A stretch of DNA of 64,000 bases from VBAS01 sp964508655. Its GTDB lineage: Bacteria > Bacteroidota > Bacteroidia > Chitinophagales > Chitinophagaceae. Position numbers and translations under genes: made by a program. Shown here in pieces: positions 24,568 through 31,659 of this stretch. Each line of letters starts with the position of its first letter. Within the stretch, counting starts at the first letter, position 1. The stretch covers positions 8,341 to 72,340 of the forward strand of contig CAZDUO010000007.1 in NCBI GenBank assembly GCA_964508655.1, in the 5' to 3' direction. The notes beneath the pieces were generated by a model, which was given only the letters and a program-made list of their open reading frames with translations, made no database searches and had not been told where the DNA came from.

Positions 24568-25467
24568 ATGTGGGAGTCTTACAAAAAAGGATTCAAAGCC
24601 TACCTGCAACTGGAGAAATCACTGGCTGATAATTCCGTGGAAGCTTACCTGCGTGACCTGGATAAACTCACCCAATACCTTCAGCACAGCGGTGAATTAA
24701 AGACACCGGCTGAAATACGACTGGCCGACTTGCAGCAGTTTATCAATTGGATTGGCGGCCTGGGTATGTCCGATACTTCGCAGGCAAGAATTATTTCGGG
24801 CATAAAATCATTTTATAAATACTGCCTGCTGGAAAAAATATCCGCTGCCGATCCCACTACCCTGCTGGAAGCGCCGAAGCTGAAAAGAGCCCTGCCCGAT
24901 ACACTGAGTTTTGAAGAAATTGAAAGCCTCATTGCACAAATTGACCTGAGCAAACCCGAAGGCGGCAGAAACAAAGCCATGCTGGAGCTGCTCTACAGTT
25001 GTGGGCTTCGTGTCAGCGAACTGGTCAATCTGAAAATCTCACAACTTTACTTTGATGTCGGCTTTATCCGGGTGATTGGCAAAGGCGACAAAGAACGGCT
25101 GGTGCCTGTTGGTCGAAGTGCTGTTAAGTATGTAAAAATTTATTTGGAAAAAATCAGGAATTTCATACCCGTTAAGCCCGGCAATGAGGATATAGTTTTC
25201 CTGAACCGGCGGGGTAGCAAGCTTACAAGAGTGATGGTTTTTCTTATTATAAAAGAGCTGGTGCAAAAAGCGGGTATTAAAAAAACAATTTCACCCCATA
25301 CATTCCGTCACAGCTTTGCCACACACCTGGTAGAAGGTGGCGCCGACCTGCGGGCCGTACAGGAAATGCTCGGCCACGAGAGCATCAGCACCACGCAAAT
25401 CTATACACATCTCGACCGGGAGTTTTTAAGAAAAACACTCGAACAGTTTCACCCGGCATTTAAATAA
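24568..25467 (+). CDS. xerD: tyrosine recombinase XerD
   Basis: 299 aa, typical length. N-terminal SAM-like core-binding domain (residues 1-90) and catalytic domain with the full tyrosine-recombinase set: Arg148 (SCGLRVSEL), Lys172 (GKGDKE), His244 and Arg247 (HTFRHSFATHL), His270 (MLGHESIST) and nucleophile Tyr279 (TQIYTHLD). Resolves chromosome dimers at dif with its partner; the sequence is XerD-like rather than of a phage integrase. No att site or mobile genes flank it. Confidence 0.93.
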   Translation: MWESYKKGFKAYLQLEKSLADNSVEAYLRDLDKLTQYLQHSGELKTPAEIRLADLQQFINWIGGLGMSDTSQARIISGIKSFYKYCLLEKISAADPTTLLEAPKLKRALPDTLSFEEIESLIAQIDLSKPEGGRNKAMLELLYSCGLRVSELVNLKISQLYFDVGFIRVIGKGDKERLVPVGRSAVKYVKIYLEKIRNFIPVKPGNEDIVFLNRRGSKLTRVMVFLIIKELVQKAGIKKTISPHTFRHSFATHLVEGGADLRAVQEMLGHESISTTQIYTHLDREFLRKTLEQFHPAFK

Positions 25468-25600
25468 TATTTATTCTGGTTGCAGGTTATTTATTCCAGT
25501 AAGATTTCGTATCGGCATTTCGGGATTCTTGTACTGCTTCAATTTCGTCAATATTCTCTTTTTCTCCTTCCCTCCTTTAACCTCTTAGCCAAAAAATAAA

Positions 25601-25625
25601 CCCCCGCCGGTGCAGGGGCTTTTTG
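25601..25625. terminator. bidirectional intrinsic terminator
   Basis: CCCC (25602-25605) pairs with GGGG (25615-25618); T runs flank it on both strands (CTTTTT rightward; TTTATTTTTT on the minus strand). It separates convergent xerD and the lipoprotein gene. Confidence 0.65.
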
Positions 25626-25645
25626 AATTATGAAAAAGAAAGGAT

Positions 25646-26140
25646 TTACTGAACAGTAAAGGCATTGGGCAACACATCATTGGACACGGCTACCTGTCCG
25701 CTCATTTGCGTAATGATGGTGATTGTTCTGCCGCTATAGGTATTATCCAGGTCAACTGCTGCAAACATGAACGGAACATACCACAGTTCGCCGGGGATGT
25801 TCAGCGTGGCAGCTGACTGATCAGATGACGGCAAAAAATTAAAGGTGCCGAGTGTTTCTTCCGTATTGGCATCCATAAGTGTAAGGGTTGCCGATTGAAG
25901 AACCTCGTTGCTGATGACGTAAGGCAGGTAGATAGCCACTCTTGAACCGGTATTCAGCACGGCCCCCGTGCCAAACTCGATAGCTGCCGGGTCGTTAGTC
26001 TTTGTAAAAATTTTTGAGCTGATAACAGGATCGGTCACTACTGTATTCGGTTCATTGTTTGCCGGCACCTGCTGTTTTGTACATGAAACCGCTGCCAAAG
26101 AAATAATTGCAGCACTGCATAGGTAGAAGATAGTTTTCAT
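25646..26140 (-). CDS. hypothetical lipoprotein
   Basis: 164 aa from ATG at 26140 (MKTIFYLCSAAIISLAAVSC), chosen because it gives an SPII signal with lipobox at AVSC; an upstream in-frame extension to 26284 lacks any signal. The mature part looks like one beta-sandwich (FGTGAVLNTGSRVAIYLPYV, SATLTLMDANTEETLGTFNF, YSGRTITIITQMSGQVAV). I recognise no family. Surface or periplasmic lipoprotein. Confidence 0.7.
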   Translation of the reverse strand: MKTIFYLCSAAIISLAAVSCTKQQVPANNEPNTVVTDPVISSKIFTKTNDPAAIEFGTGAVLNTGSRVAIYLPYVISNEVLQSATLTLMDANTEETLGTFNFLPSSDQSAATLNIPGELWYVPFMFAAVDLDNTYSGRTITIITQMSGQVAVSNDVLPNAFTVQ

Positions 26141-26427
26141 AAGAATTGTTTTAGGGTTCGGATTTAATTGGAGATTAAAATTATGCAGCAAATTTTTGAA
26201 TTGCAAGCCCCGCAAACATTTCCGAAGTAAAATTCCGGGTTGCTCTCCGGAATTTTTACAATAAAAAAGGCCCTTGAAAAACAAACCTCCAACAGTCTGT
26301 TTATTGAATTCAATACCCGGTAAAGTTATTGGAGAACTTGTAATTATGTCAGTTTTCCGGTTATTCTATATTTCAGTTTTCACAATTACATAAGCGGCTG
26401 CAAACTTTTTCTTGCTAATTTTAAGTA

Positions 26428-27021
26428 TTGGCATTTTTAAAAAACATACCATCTCCCCACCAAACCGACGCCGAGCTGGTGACTGCTTATAAACAAACCG
26501 GAAACATGCAGCTGCTTGGCGAACTTTACCAGCGCTATATGGACCTTGTGTTTGGCGTATGCCTGAAATACCTGAAAGAACCTGAAGCCGCCAAAGATAC
26601 CGTGATGCAGATTTTTGAAGAGCTGGTGATAAAACTGAAAAAACATGAAGTGGAAAATTTCAGGGCCTGGCTCCACCAGGTGGCAAAAAATCATTGCCTG
26701 ATGCAGCTGCGTACACCCCGCAACCTGAAAACCGTGGAAATACCCGCCACTCTTATGCAAAACGAAGAAAATGTGCATCTGAATGGTGTGCTTGAAAAAG
26801 AAGAAAACCTGGAAAAACTGGAACACTGCCTTGCCACCCTTTCGGATGAACAAAAACGCATGCTGCAACTTTTTTACTTTGAGGGCAAATGCTACAACGA
26901 GATTGTGGCATTGACCGGCTATGACTGGAACCAGGTCCGCAGTTTTATTCAGAACGGCCGCCGAAACCTGAAGCTTTGCATGGAGAAAACTGAAGCCGGA
27001 GGCCGGAAGTCTGAAGTCTGA
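26428..27021 (+). CDS. ECF sigma factor
   Basis: 197 aa starting at a TTG (26428, MAFLKNIPSPHQTDAELV); relatives I recall begin the same way, which supports this start. Sigma region 2 is clear (LLGELYQRYMDLVFGVCLKYL, EPEAAKDTVMQIFEELVIKL, FRAWLHQVAKNHCLMQLR), and region 4 has LSDEQKRMLQLFYFEGKCYN and a helix-turn-helix (YDWNQVRSFIQNGRRNLKL). ECF type. Followed 53 bp later by a gene for a membrane protein that may act as its partner. Confidence 0.88.
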   Translation: MAFLKNIPSPHQTDAELVTAYKQTGNMQLLGELYQRYMDLVFGVCLKYLKEPEAAKDTVMQIFEELVIKLKKHEVENFRAWLHQVAKNHCLMQLRTPRNLKTVEIPATLMQNEENVHLNGVLEKEENLEKLEHCLATLSDEQKRMLQLFYFEGKCYNEIVALTGYDWNQVRSFIQNGRRNLKLCMEKTEAGGRKSEV

Positions 27022-27074
27022 GAGTAGAGTTTAAGTTTCTTTAAAAAAGGAATATTGACATATGAATGAGAATT

Positions 27075-28426
27075 ATGGATGAGAAAAAGAACATAAAAAA
27101 TTATTCTGCCGCCGATATTGAAAAGTATTGGGCAGGCCGCCTCAGCGCTGCTGAAATGCACGCCATGGAAAAGGCTGCTATGGAAGACGCCTTTCTTGCA
27201 GAGGCAATGGAGGGTTATAAAAATTCTCAATCAACGGAAGCGGATATTCAATCGCTGAAAGAAAAATTAAGCGAAAGGCTACACAGCGAATTAAATACCA
27301 TACCGCTATCCCGCGGCAGGTTCCCCTGGCTGAAGATAGCCGCTGCTATAATTATCATCGGCGGGCTGGGTGTGCTGGCGCAACAATTATTTTTTAAACC
27401 CGAAAAAAATGAACTTGCCCTGACCGAAAAAAATACAGCGCCTGTNNNNNNNNNNTGCCCGAATTGAAAGTTTCAGTTGCAGAAAAAAAAGATTCACAGC
27501 CCCCGGCCAATTTGGAGGCGGTGAAGTCTGAGGCAAACGCAATAAATCGAACTCCTGTTTTAAGTACCGGTGCGGAAAATGATTCTGCCAGGAATAAGGC
27601 TGTGGTAACAGAGGCTGATGCCGGTTTAAAAAATGATGACAAAGAAATTAAAATACAGGAGGCTGTCGTTTCATCCAATGCAATCAGTACAAAAGATAAA
27701 GAGTTAGTACCAGCGGCAAAAACAAAACAGGATTCCATTTCAGAAACCGGACGGGGTTTGGTATCAGGTGATGTTTCAAAGGTGAAAAAACAAGAGTTCG
27801 GCATAAGGACAAATAAAAAAACAGATGGTTATTTAAACCTTAATCACTCTTACATTTACCGTGTAGTGGATGCTCAAAACAACCCGGTGCCTTTTGCCAA
27901 TGTGATGAATACCCGCGACAATGTGGGTACCTACACGGATATCAAAGGCCAGTTCAATCTTATATCAAGCGACAGTATGATGGATGTGCAGATAAGATCA
28001 CTCGGGTATAATTCTCTTACCTACCGTTTGTTTCCTTCTGCTGTGCCCAACAGCATTGTGATGCAGGAGGATGAAAAATCCCGTACGGAAATACTTGCCA
28101 ATACACGCAAAGTAGTGAGCAGCCGTGCCCGTGAAGAAACGGCCGAGTTGGAAGAACCCGAAGTAGGCTGGAGCAACTACAATACTTATGTGGCCAACAA
28201 CATCAATATACCCGAAGAAATTCTTTCCAAAAATAGCAGCGCTGAAGTGGAGCTCAGCTTTACTGTGGATAAAAACGGTCAGCCTGTTAACATTAAAGTC
28301 ACCAAATCATCGGAGTGCAAAAAGTGTGATGAAGAAGCTGTGCGCCTGCTGAAAGAAGGACCTAAATGGAAAAAAAAAGGCAAACGTTCAAAAACTACCG
28401 TTTCTATCAGCGTGGATAAAAACTGA
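27075..28426 (+). CDS. membrane protein with TonB-type C-terminus, split by an assembly gap
   Basis: One gene crossed by ten Ns (27446-27455); the real number of missing bases is unknown and the frame shifts across the gap. N-terminal part: 27075 (MDEKKNIKNYSAADIEKYWAG), a helical cytoplasmic region, then a membrane helix IAAAIIIIGGLGVLAQQLFF. C-terminal part: a Ser/Lys-rich linker, a carboxypeptidase-regulatory-like domain (YRVVDAQNNPVPFANVMNTR, DIKGQFNLISSDSMMDVQI), then a TonB-C-like domain (VELSFTVDKNGQPVNIKVTK, CDEEAVRLLKEGPKWKK). The layout resembles Bacteroidota anti-sigma/TonB fusion proteins next to ECF factors. Function inferred. An alternative ATG lies at 27066. Confidence 0.75.
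27446..27455. other. assembly gap (10 N)
   Basis: Ten unresolved bases. They interrupt the membrane protein gene, so the frame and length there cannot be read. Confidence 1.
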
Positions 28427-28440
28427 TGTCTGATGCTTGT

Positions 28441-28480
28441 CCTCCGTAGTCCCGATTATTCGGGACGAAGGAGGGACTGA
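28441..28480. repeat. TCCCGA/TCGGGA hairpin, copy 3
   Basis: GTCCCGA (28449-28455) pairs with TCGGGAC (28460-28466) around TTAT. Outside this, CCTCC (28441-28445) faces GGAGG. A strong hairpin just after the TonB-type gene that could also act as a transcription or mRNA-decay barrier. Confidence 0.6.
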
Positions 28481-28580
28481 TGTCTGATTCGCTTGAAGTT
28501 TATTCATATCTTACTAAACTTTCTTTTTCCGACTTCCGATGCCGACGCTTGCGATCGGCATGCCAACACTTATCGTCGGC

Positions 28581-28636
28581 ACTTCCGATTTCCGACTTCT
28601 TACTTCCGACTTCCGACTTCCGACTTCCGATTTCCC
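28581..28636. repeat. ACTTCCG heptad tandem repeat
   Basis: Eight consecutive 7-bp units: ACTTCCG, ATTTCCG, ACTTCTT, then four exact ACTTCCG, then ATTTCCC. The array ends at 28636 and directly abuts the -7 box of the DUF2911 gene. A hairpin (GCCGA/TCGGC around 28541-28560) lies just upstream. Confidence 0.8.
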
Positions 28637-28644
28637 TACCTTTG
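28637..28644 (+). promoter_or_regulatory. -7 box of the DUF2911 gene
   Basis: TACCTTTG fits TAnnTTTG and lies 21 bp before the ATG at 28665. The -33 region falls inside the heptad repeat, so its sequence there is ACTTCCG rather than TTTG. Confidence 0.6.
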
Positions 28645-28664
28645 CCTTCCTAAACAAAAATGTC

Positions 28665-29501
28665 ATGATGAAAAAAATTATGCTCAGCGCTGCTGTACTT
28701 TGTGTATTTACTGCCACAGATGCGCAACAACTCAGAACTCCTGCTCCCAGCCCAACGGCTAATATTAAACAGGACTTCGCATTATCCTCTATTGAAATTT
28801 CTTATTCCCGTCCCGGAATAAAGGGCCGGAAAATATTTGGCGACCTGGTGCCTTATGGCAAAGTATGGCGTACCGGCGCCAATGCAGCCACTACTATTAC
28901 GTTTGGTGAAGAAGTAATGGTTGGCAGTGTGAAAGTACCGGCAGGAAAATATGGCCTGCTCACTATTCCCGGCGAAAGCGAGTGGACCCTCATTATTTCA
29001 AAACAAACCGATGTTACCAGCCCGGCAGACTATAAACAGGAAATGGATGTAGTGCGGGTAAAAAGCCAGGTACAAACCCTTCCCTTTTCTGTTGAAACAT
29101 TTATGATAAGCATCGGCGATATTAAAAGTAATGAATGTTCCGTGGGACTGATTTGGGATAATGTGTATGTTGACTTTCATGTTTCGGCCGATGTGGACGG
29201 CAAAGTGATGGAACAGATAAAAAATGCGATGGACAGGGATAATCGCCCCTATTTCGCCGCTGCATTTTATTATATTGAAAACAATAAAGACCTGGCAAAG
29301 GCAGTAGATTGGCTGGATAAAGCCTATGCCCAAAACCCCGATGCCTTCTGGGTGCTTTATCAAAAAGCCCGTGCACTGAAAATGATGGGCAAAAAAGCTG
29401 AAGCCCTTGCTGCCTCAAGTAAATCAATGGAAATTGCTAAAAAAGAAAAGAATGACGATTATGTGGCGCTGAACGAAAAACTGCAGAAAGAACTGAAATA
29501 A
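28665..29501 (+). CDS. DUF2911 domain protein
   Basis: 278 aa from ATG at 28665 (MMKKIMLSAAVLCVFTATDA); the longer in-frame reading from 28539 would translate the repeat and bury the signal peptide, so it is rejected. Signal peptide cleaved near ATDAQ. DUF2911 signatures: ALSSIEISYSRPGIKGRKIF, GDLVPYGKVWRTGANAATT, GKYGLLTIPGESEWTLIIS and QTLPFSVETFMISIG. A C-terminal TPR-like helical pair follows (AVDWLDKAYAQNPDAFWVLY, GKKAEALAASSKSMEIAKK). Periplasmic; role unknown. Confidence 0.85.
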   Translation: MMKKIMLSAAVLCVFTATDAQQLRTPAPSPTANIKQDFALSSIEISYSRPGIKGRKIFGDLVPYGKVWRTGANAATTITFGEEVMVGSVKVPAGKYGLLTIPGESEWTLIISKQTDVTSPADYKQEMDVVRVKSQVQTLPFSVETFMISIGDIKSNECSVGLIWDNVYVDFHVSADVDGKVMEQIKNAMDRDNRPYFAAAFYYIENNKDLAKAVDWLDKAYAQNPDAFWVLYQKARALKMMGKKAEALAASSKSMEIAKKEKNDDYVALNEKLQKELK

Positions 29502-29521
29502 TCTGTTTTTAAAAAAGCTTT

Positions 29522-29552
29522 AGCCCTGCTACACTGCGGGGCTTTGTTTTTT
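29522..29552. terminator. bidirectional intrinsic terminator
   Basis: AGCCCTGC (29522-29529) pairs with GCGGGGCT (29536-29543), followed by TTGTTTTTTT rightward. On the minus strand the stem is followed by AAAGCTTTTTT. It overlaps the last codons of the symporter gene. Confidence 0.8.
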
Positions 29553-31262
29553 TAAAGAAAACAGATGGAGCAGCGAGGAAAAAATAATCACACCAAACGC
29601 CCCAATCGGGTTCAGCCACAGAAATCCCAGCTTGAAATAATTCATTTTTGTCAGGATAAAAACAGTCAGCACTATTATTTCAGCAAGCAGGGCTGCCATA
29701 AAAACGATAGACCCGCTGGTGATTTTTTTCATAAAAAAAGCAACCAGGAATACACCCAGTATCACGCCGTAAAACAAAGAGCCCAGCACATTCACCGCTT
29801 CAATCAGGCTGTTGCCGATGTTGTAGGCAAACATGGCAACGATGATGCAGAAGATGCCCCATGCCAGCGTGTACCAATGAGAAATCCAGAATTCCTTTTC
29901 GGGTGCAATCTGCTTTTTTGAGTACCGCCGGTGAAAGTCAACCATGGTGCTGGATGCAAGTGAGTTCAGCGCCGCTGCGATGCTGCCCCACGATGCAAGA
30001 AAAATAATGGCGATGAGCAAACCGACCAGGCCTTCGGGCAGGTAATCCACTACAAAGCGGATAAAAATATAATTCGTGTCGTTGGTGTCGGCGCCGGGTA
30101 TGGCTTTGGCAAGAATTTTTTTGTACTCCTTTTTCAATGAATCGGCAGTTGCATTGGCCAGCTTTATTTTCTTTTCCAGGTCTTCCATTTCATTTTCATT
30201 ACCAGGGTTACTATGTTGTATCTGCTGCCGCCAGCCCGGAATGGAGGCGATAGTATTCTTGTAACTGGAATCAATCCGGGCAAGCTGGCTGCTATATTCC
30301 GTTTTTGCCGCCCTTGCTGCAAGTGATTCATTAAAAAATACCGGCGCCCGGTGAAACTGGTAAAATGAAAATACCAGCACTCCCACCAGCAGGATGAGAA
30401 ACTGCATCGGCACTTTTACCAACCCGTTCATCAGCAGGCCAAGCCGGCTTTCCGTTAAATTTTTTGCAGTGAGATAGCGGCCCACCTGGCTCTGATCGGT
30501 GCCGAAATATGAAAGGGCAAGAAAAAAACCGCCGATGATTCCGCTCAGCAGGTTGTACTGATCGCTCCAGTTAAACTTCCCGTTGCTGATACCGGTGGTA
30601 ATCACATTCAGCTTGCCCATGCTGCCGCCGGCATGCAGCGCTTCAGTAAAACCAAAACCGTCAGGCAATAACCTCACTACCATGTAGCCGGCCAGGAACA
30701 TGCCTGTAAAAATGATGATAAGCTGAAGCTGCTGTGTGTAAGCCACCGCTTTGGCGCCACCGCTGAGTGTATAAATAATAAGCAGTCCACCCATCAGGAT
30801 ATTGGTGAGATAAATATCCCATCCCAGGATGGAAGAAAGAATAATGGAAGGCGCAAACACGCTGATGCCTGTTGACAACCCCCGCTGCAGTAAAAAAAGA
30901 AACGAAGTGAGTGCTCTTGTTTTATTGTCAAACCTGTTTTCAAGATATTCGTATGCCGTATAAACTTTCAGCCTGCTGAATATGGGAACAAAAAATATGC
31001 AGATGACCACCATGGCAATCGGCAATCCGAAATAATACTGAACGAACCGCATGCCATCGGTATAAGCCTGGCCCGGCGCCGAAAGAAAAGTGATGGCGCT
31101 GGCCTGTGTGCCCATAATGCTCAGCAGCACCAGCCCCCAGGGCATGCTCCGGTTGGCCAGCAGGTAGCCATCGAGATTATGCGTGACCCGGCTTTTGTAC
31201 AGCCCATAGGTTATGATGCCTGCAAGTGTAACAATTAGTATTATCCAATCAAGCTGGGTCAT
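29529..31262 (-). CDS. sodium:solute symporter (SSS family)
   Basis: 577 aa, 13-14 membrane helices. SSS signatures: SMPWGLVLLSIMGTQASAIT near the start, DGMRFVQYYFGLPIAMVVIC, ALSYFGTDQSQVGRYLTAKN and LASWGSIAAALNSLASSTMVD. A hydrophilic coiled insert around residues 310-380 lies in an extra-membrane loop (LEKKIKLANATADSLKKEYK). Probably imports a sugar, amino acid or related compound with Na+. Its ATG overlaps the stop of the 40-aa gene upstream (ATGA). The M14 and PIG-L genes lie further upstream on the same strand. Confidence 0.9.
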   Translation of the reverse strand: MTQLDWIILIVTLAGIITYGLYKSRVTHNLDGYLLANRSMPWGLVLLSIMGTQASAITFLSAPGQAYTDGMRFVQYYFGLPIAMVVICIFFVPIFSRLKVYTAYEYLENRFDNKTRALTSFLFLLQRGLSTGISVFAPSIILSSILGWDIYLTNILMGGLLIIYTLSGGAKAVAYTQQLQLIIIFTGMFLAGYMVVRLLPDGFGFTEALHAGGSMGKLNVITTGISNGKFNWSDQYNLLSGIIGGFFLALSYFGTDQSQVGRYLTAKNLTESRLGLLMNGLVKVPMQFLILLVGVLVFSFYQFHRAPVFFNESLAARAAKTEYSSQLARIDSSYKNTIASIPGWRQQIQHSNPGNENEMEDLEKKIKLANATADSLKKEYKKILAKAIPGADTNDTNYIFIRFVVDYLPEGLVGLLIAIIFLASWGSIAAALNSLASSTMVDFHRRYSKKQIAPEKEFWISHWYTLAWGIFCIIVAMFAYNIGNSLIEAVNVLGSLFYGVILGVFLVAFFMKKITSGSIVFMAALLAEIIVLTVFILTKMNYFKLGFLWLNPIGAFGVIIFSSLLHLFSLKKQSPAV

Positions 31263-31381
31263 GAAAAGGCTTTGGTAAAAAGATTGAAAAGAATAATCAG
31301 CAGCGCAAGAAAGGCAAGAACAAATACATACCAGTGAGTCCAGGATTTGAATAGAGGTATTTTCTCTTTGCTTTCGTCCAT
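31259..31381 (-). CDS. 40-aa single-helix membrane protein, symporter partner
   Basis: Short gene ending in TGA that overlaps the symporter ATG by 4 bp (ATGA), so the two are translationally coupled. Predicted sequence has a polar start (MDESKEKIPLFKSWTHW), one hydrophobic helix (YVFVLAFLALLIILFNLF) and a short basic end. This looks like a small accessory subunit of the SSS transporter; such miniature partners are common but poorly described. I recognise no named family. The ATG at 31381 is preceded by a TGTTCAA-type repeat. Confidence 0.65.
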   Translation of the reverse strand: MDESKEKIPLFKSWTHWYVFVLAFLALLIILFNLFTKAFS

Positions 31382-31418
31382 GTTGTTAGTTTGATTATTA
31401 ATATGGTCAATGTTCAAC

Positions 31419-31490
31419 TATCAAGACCCAATGTTCAATTATCAGAGTTGTTCAAATTGAGAATTGAACATTGAGCATTGTGCATTGAAA
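31419..31490. repeat. AATGTTCAA/TTGAACATT repeat
   Basis: AATGTTCAA-YTATCA appears twice in direct order (from 31419 and from 31430), and AATGTTCAATT (31430-31440) is mirrored by AATTGAACATT (31462-31472). The tail GAGCATTGTGCATTG recalls the low-complexity repeat near 59095-59165. It fills the gap between two small membrane-protein genes. Confidence 0.55.
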
Positions 31491-31503
31491 ACTTATCTTT
31501 AAA

Positions 31504-31659
31504 CTACCTTTTTCTTACCAGCCCCGACAATAAAAGCCCCAGTGCAAGCCCAATCAGCAGGCCGAGAGTTACTTTTTTAATAAGCAAGCCGAGAAAGAGC
31601 CCAATGACCACCGTTACTATTACCGCCATCACCCTTCTTGTATCATCGCCTGTGTTCAT
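31504..31659 (-). CDS. 51-aa two-helix membrane protein
   Basis: Starts at ATG 31659, overlapping the stop of the PIG-L gene by 4 bp (ATGA), and ends TAG at 31504. Two hydrophobic segments: VMAVIVTVVIGLFLGLLI and GLLIGLALGLLLSGLV, each ending with basic residues, and Lys-Lys between them. The gene is coupled to PIG-L and ends just before the symporter pair. Too short for database families I know; support is positional coupling and a clear membrane pattern. Confidence 0.6.
   Translation of the reverse strand: MNTGDDTRRVMAVIVTVVIGLFLGLLIKKVTLGLLIGLALGLLLSGLVRKR

Noticed and set aside
24568..25467. xerD as an integrase of a mobile element
   Set aside because: Sequence is XerD-like and surrounded by housekeeping genes; no att repeats, tRNA target or phage genes lie nearby.
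28581..28636. Regular repeats that might be a CRISPR array
   Set aside because: Units are 7 bp with no spacers and no cas genes; it is a tandem repeat.
28539..28664. N-terminal extension of the DUF2911 protein
   Set aside because: It would translate the heptad repeat and the promoter box and hide the signal peptide; ATG 28665 fits better.
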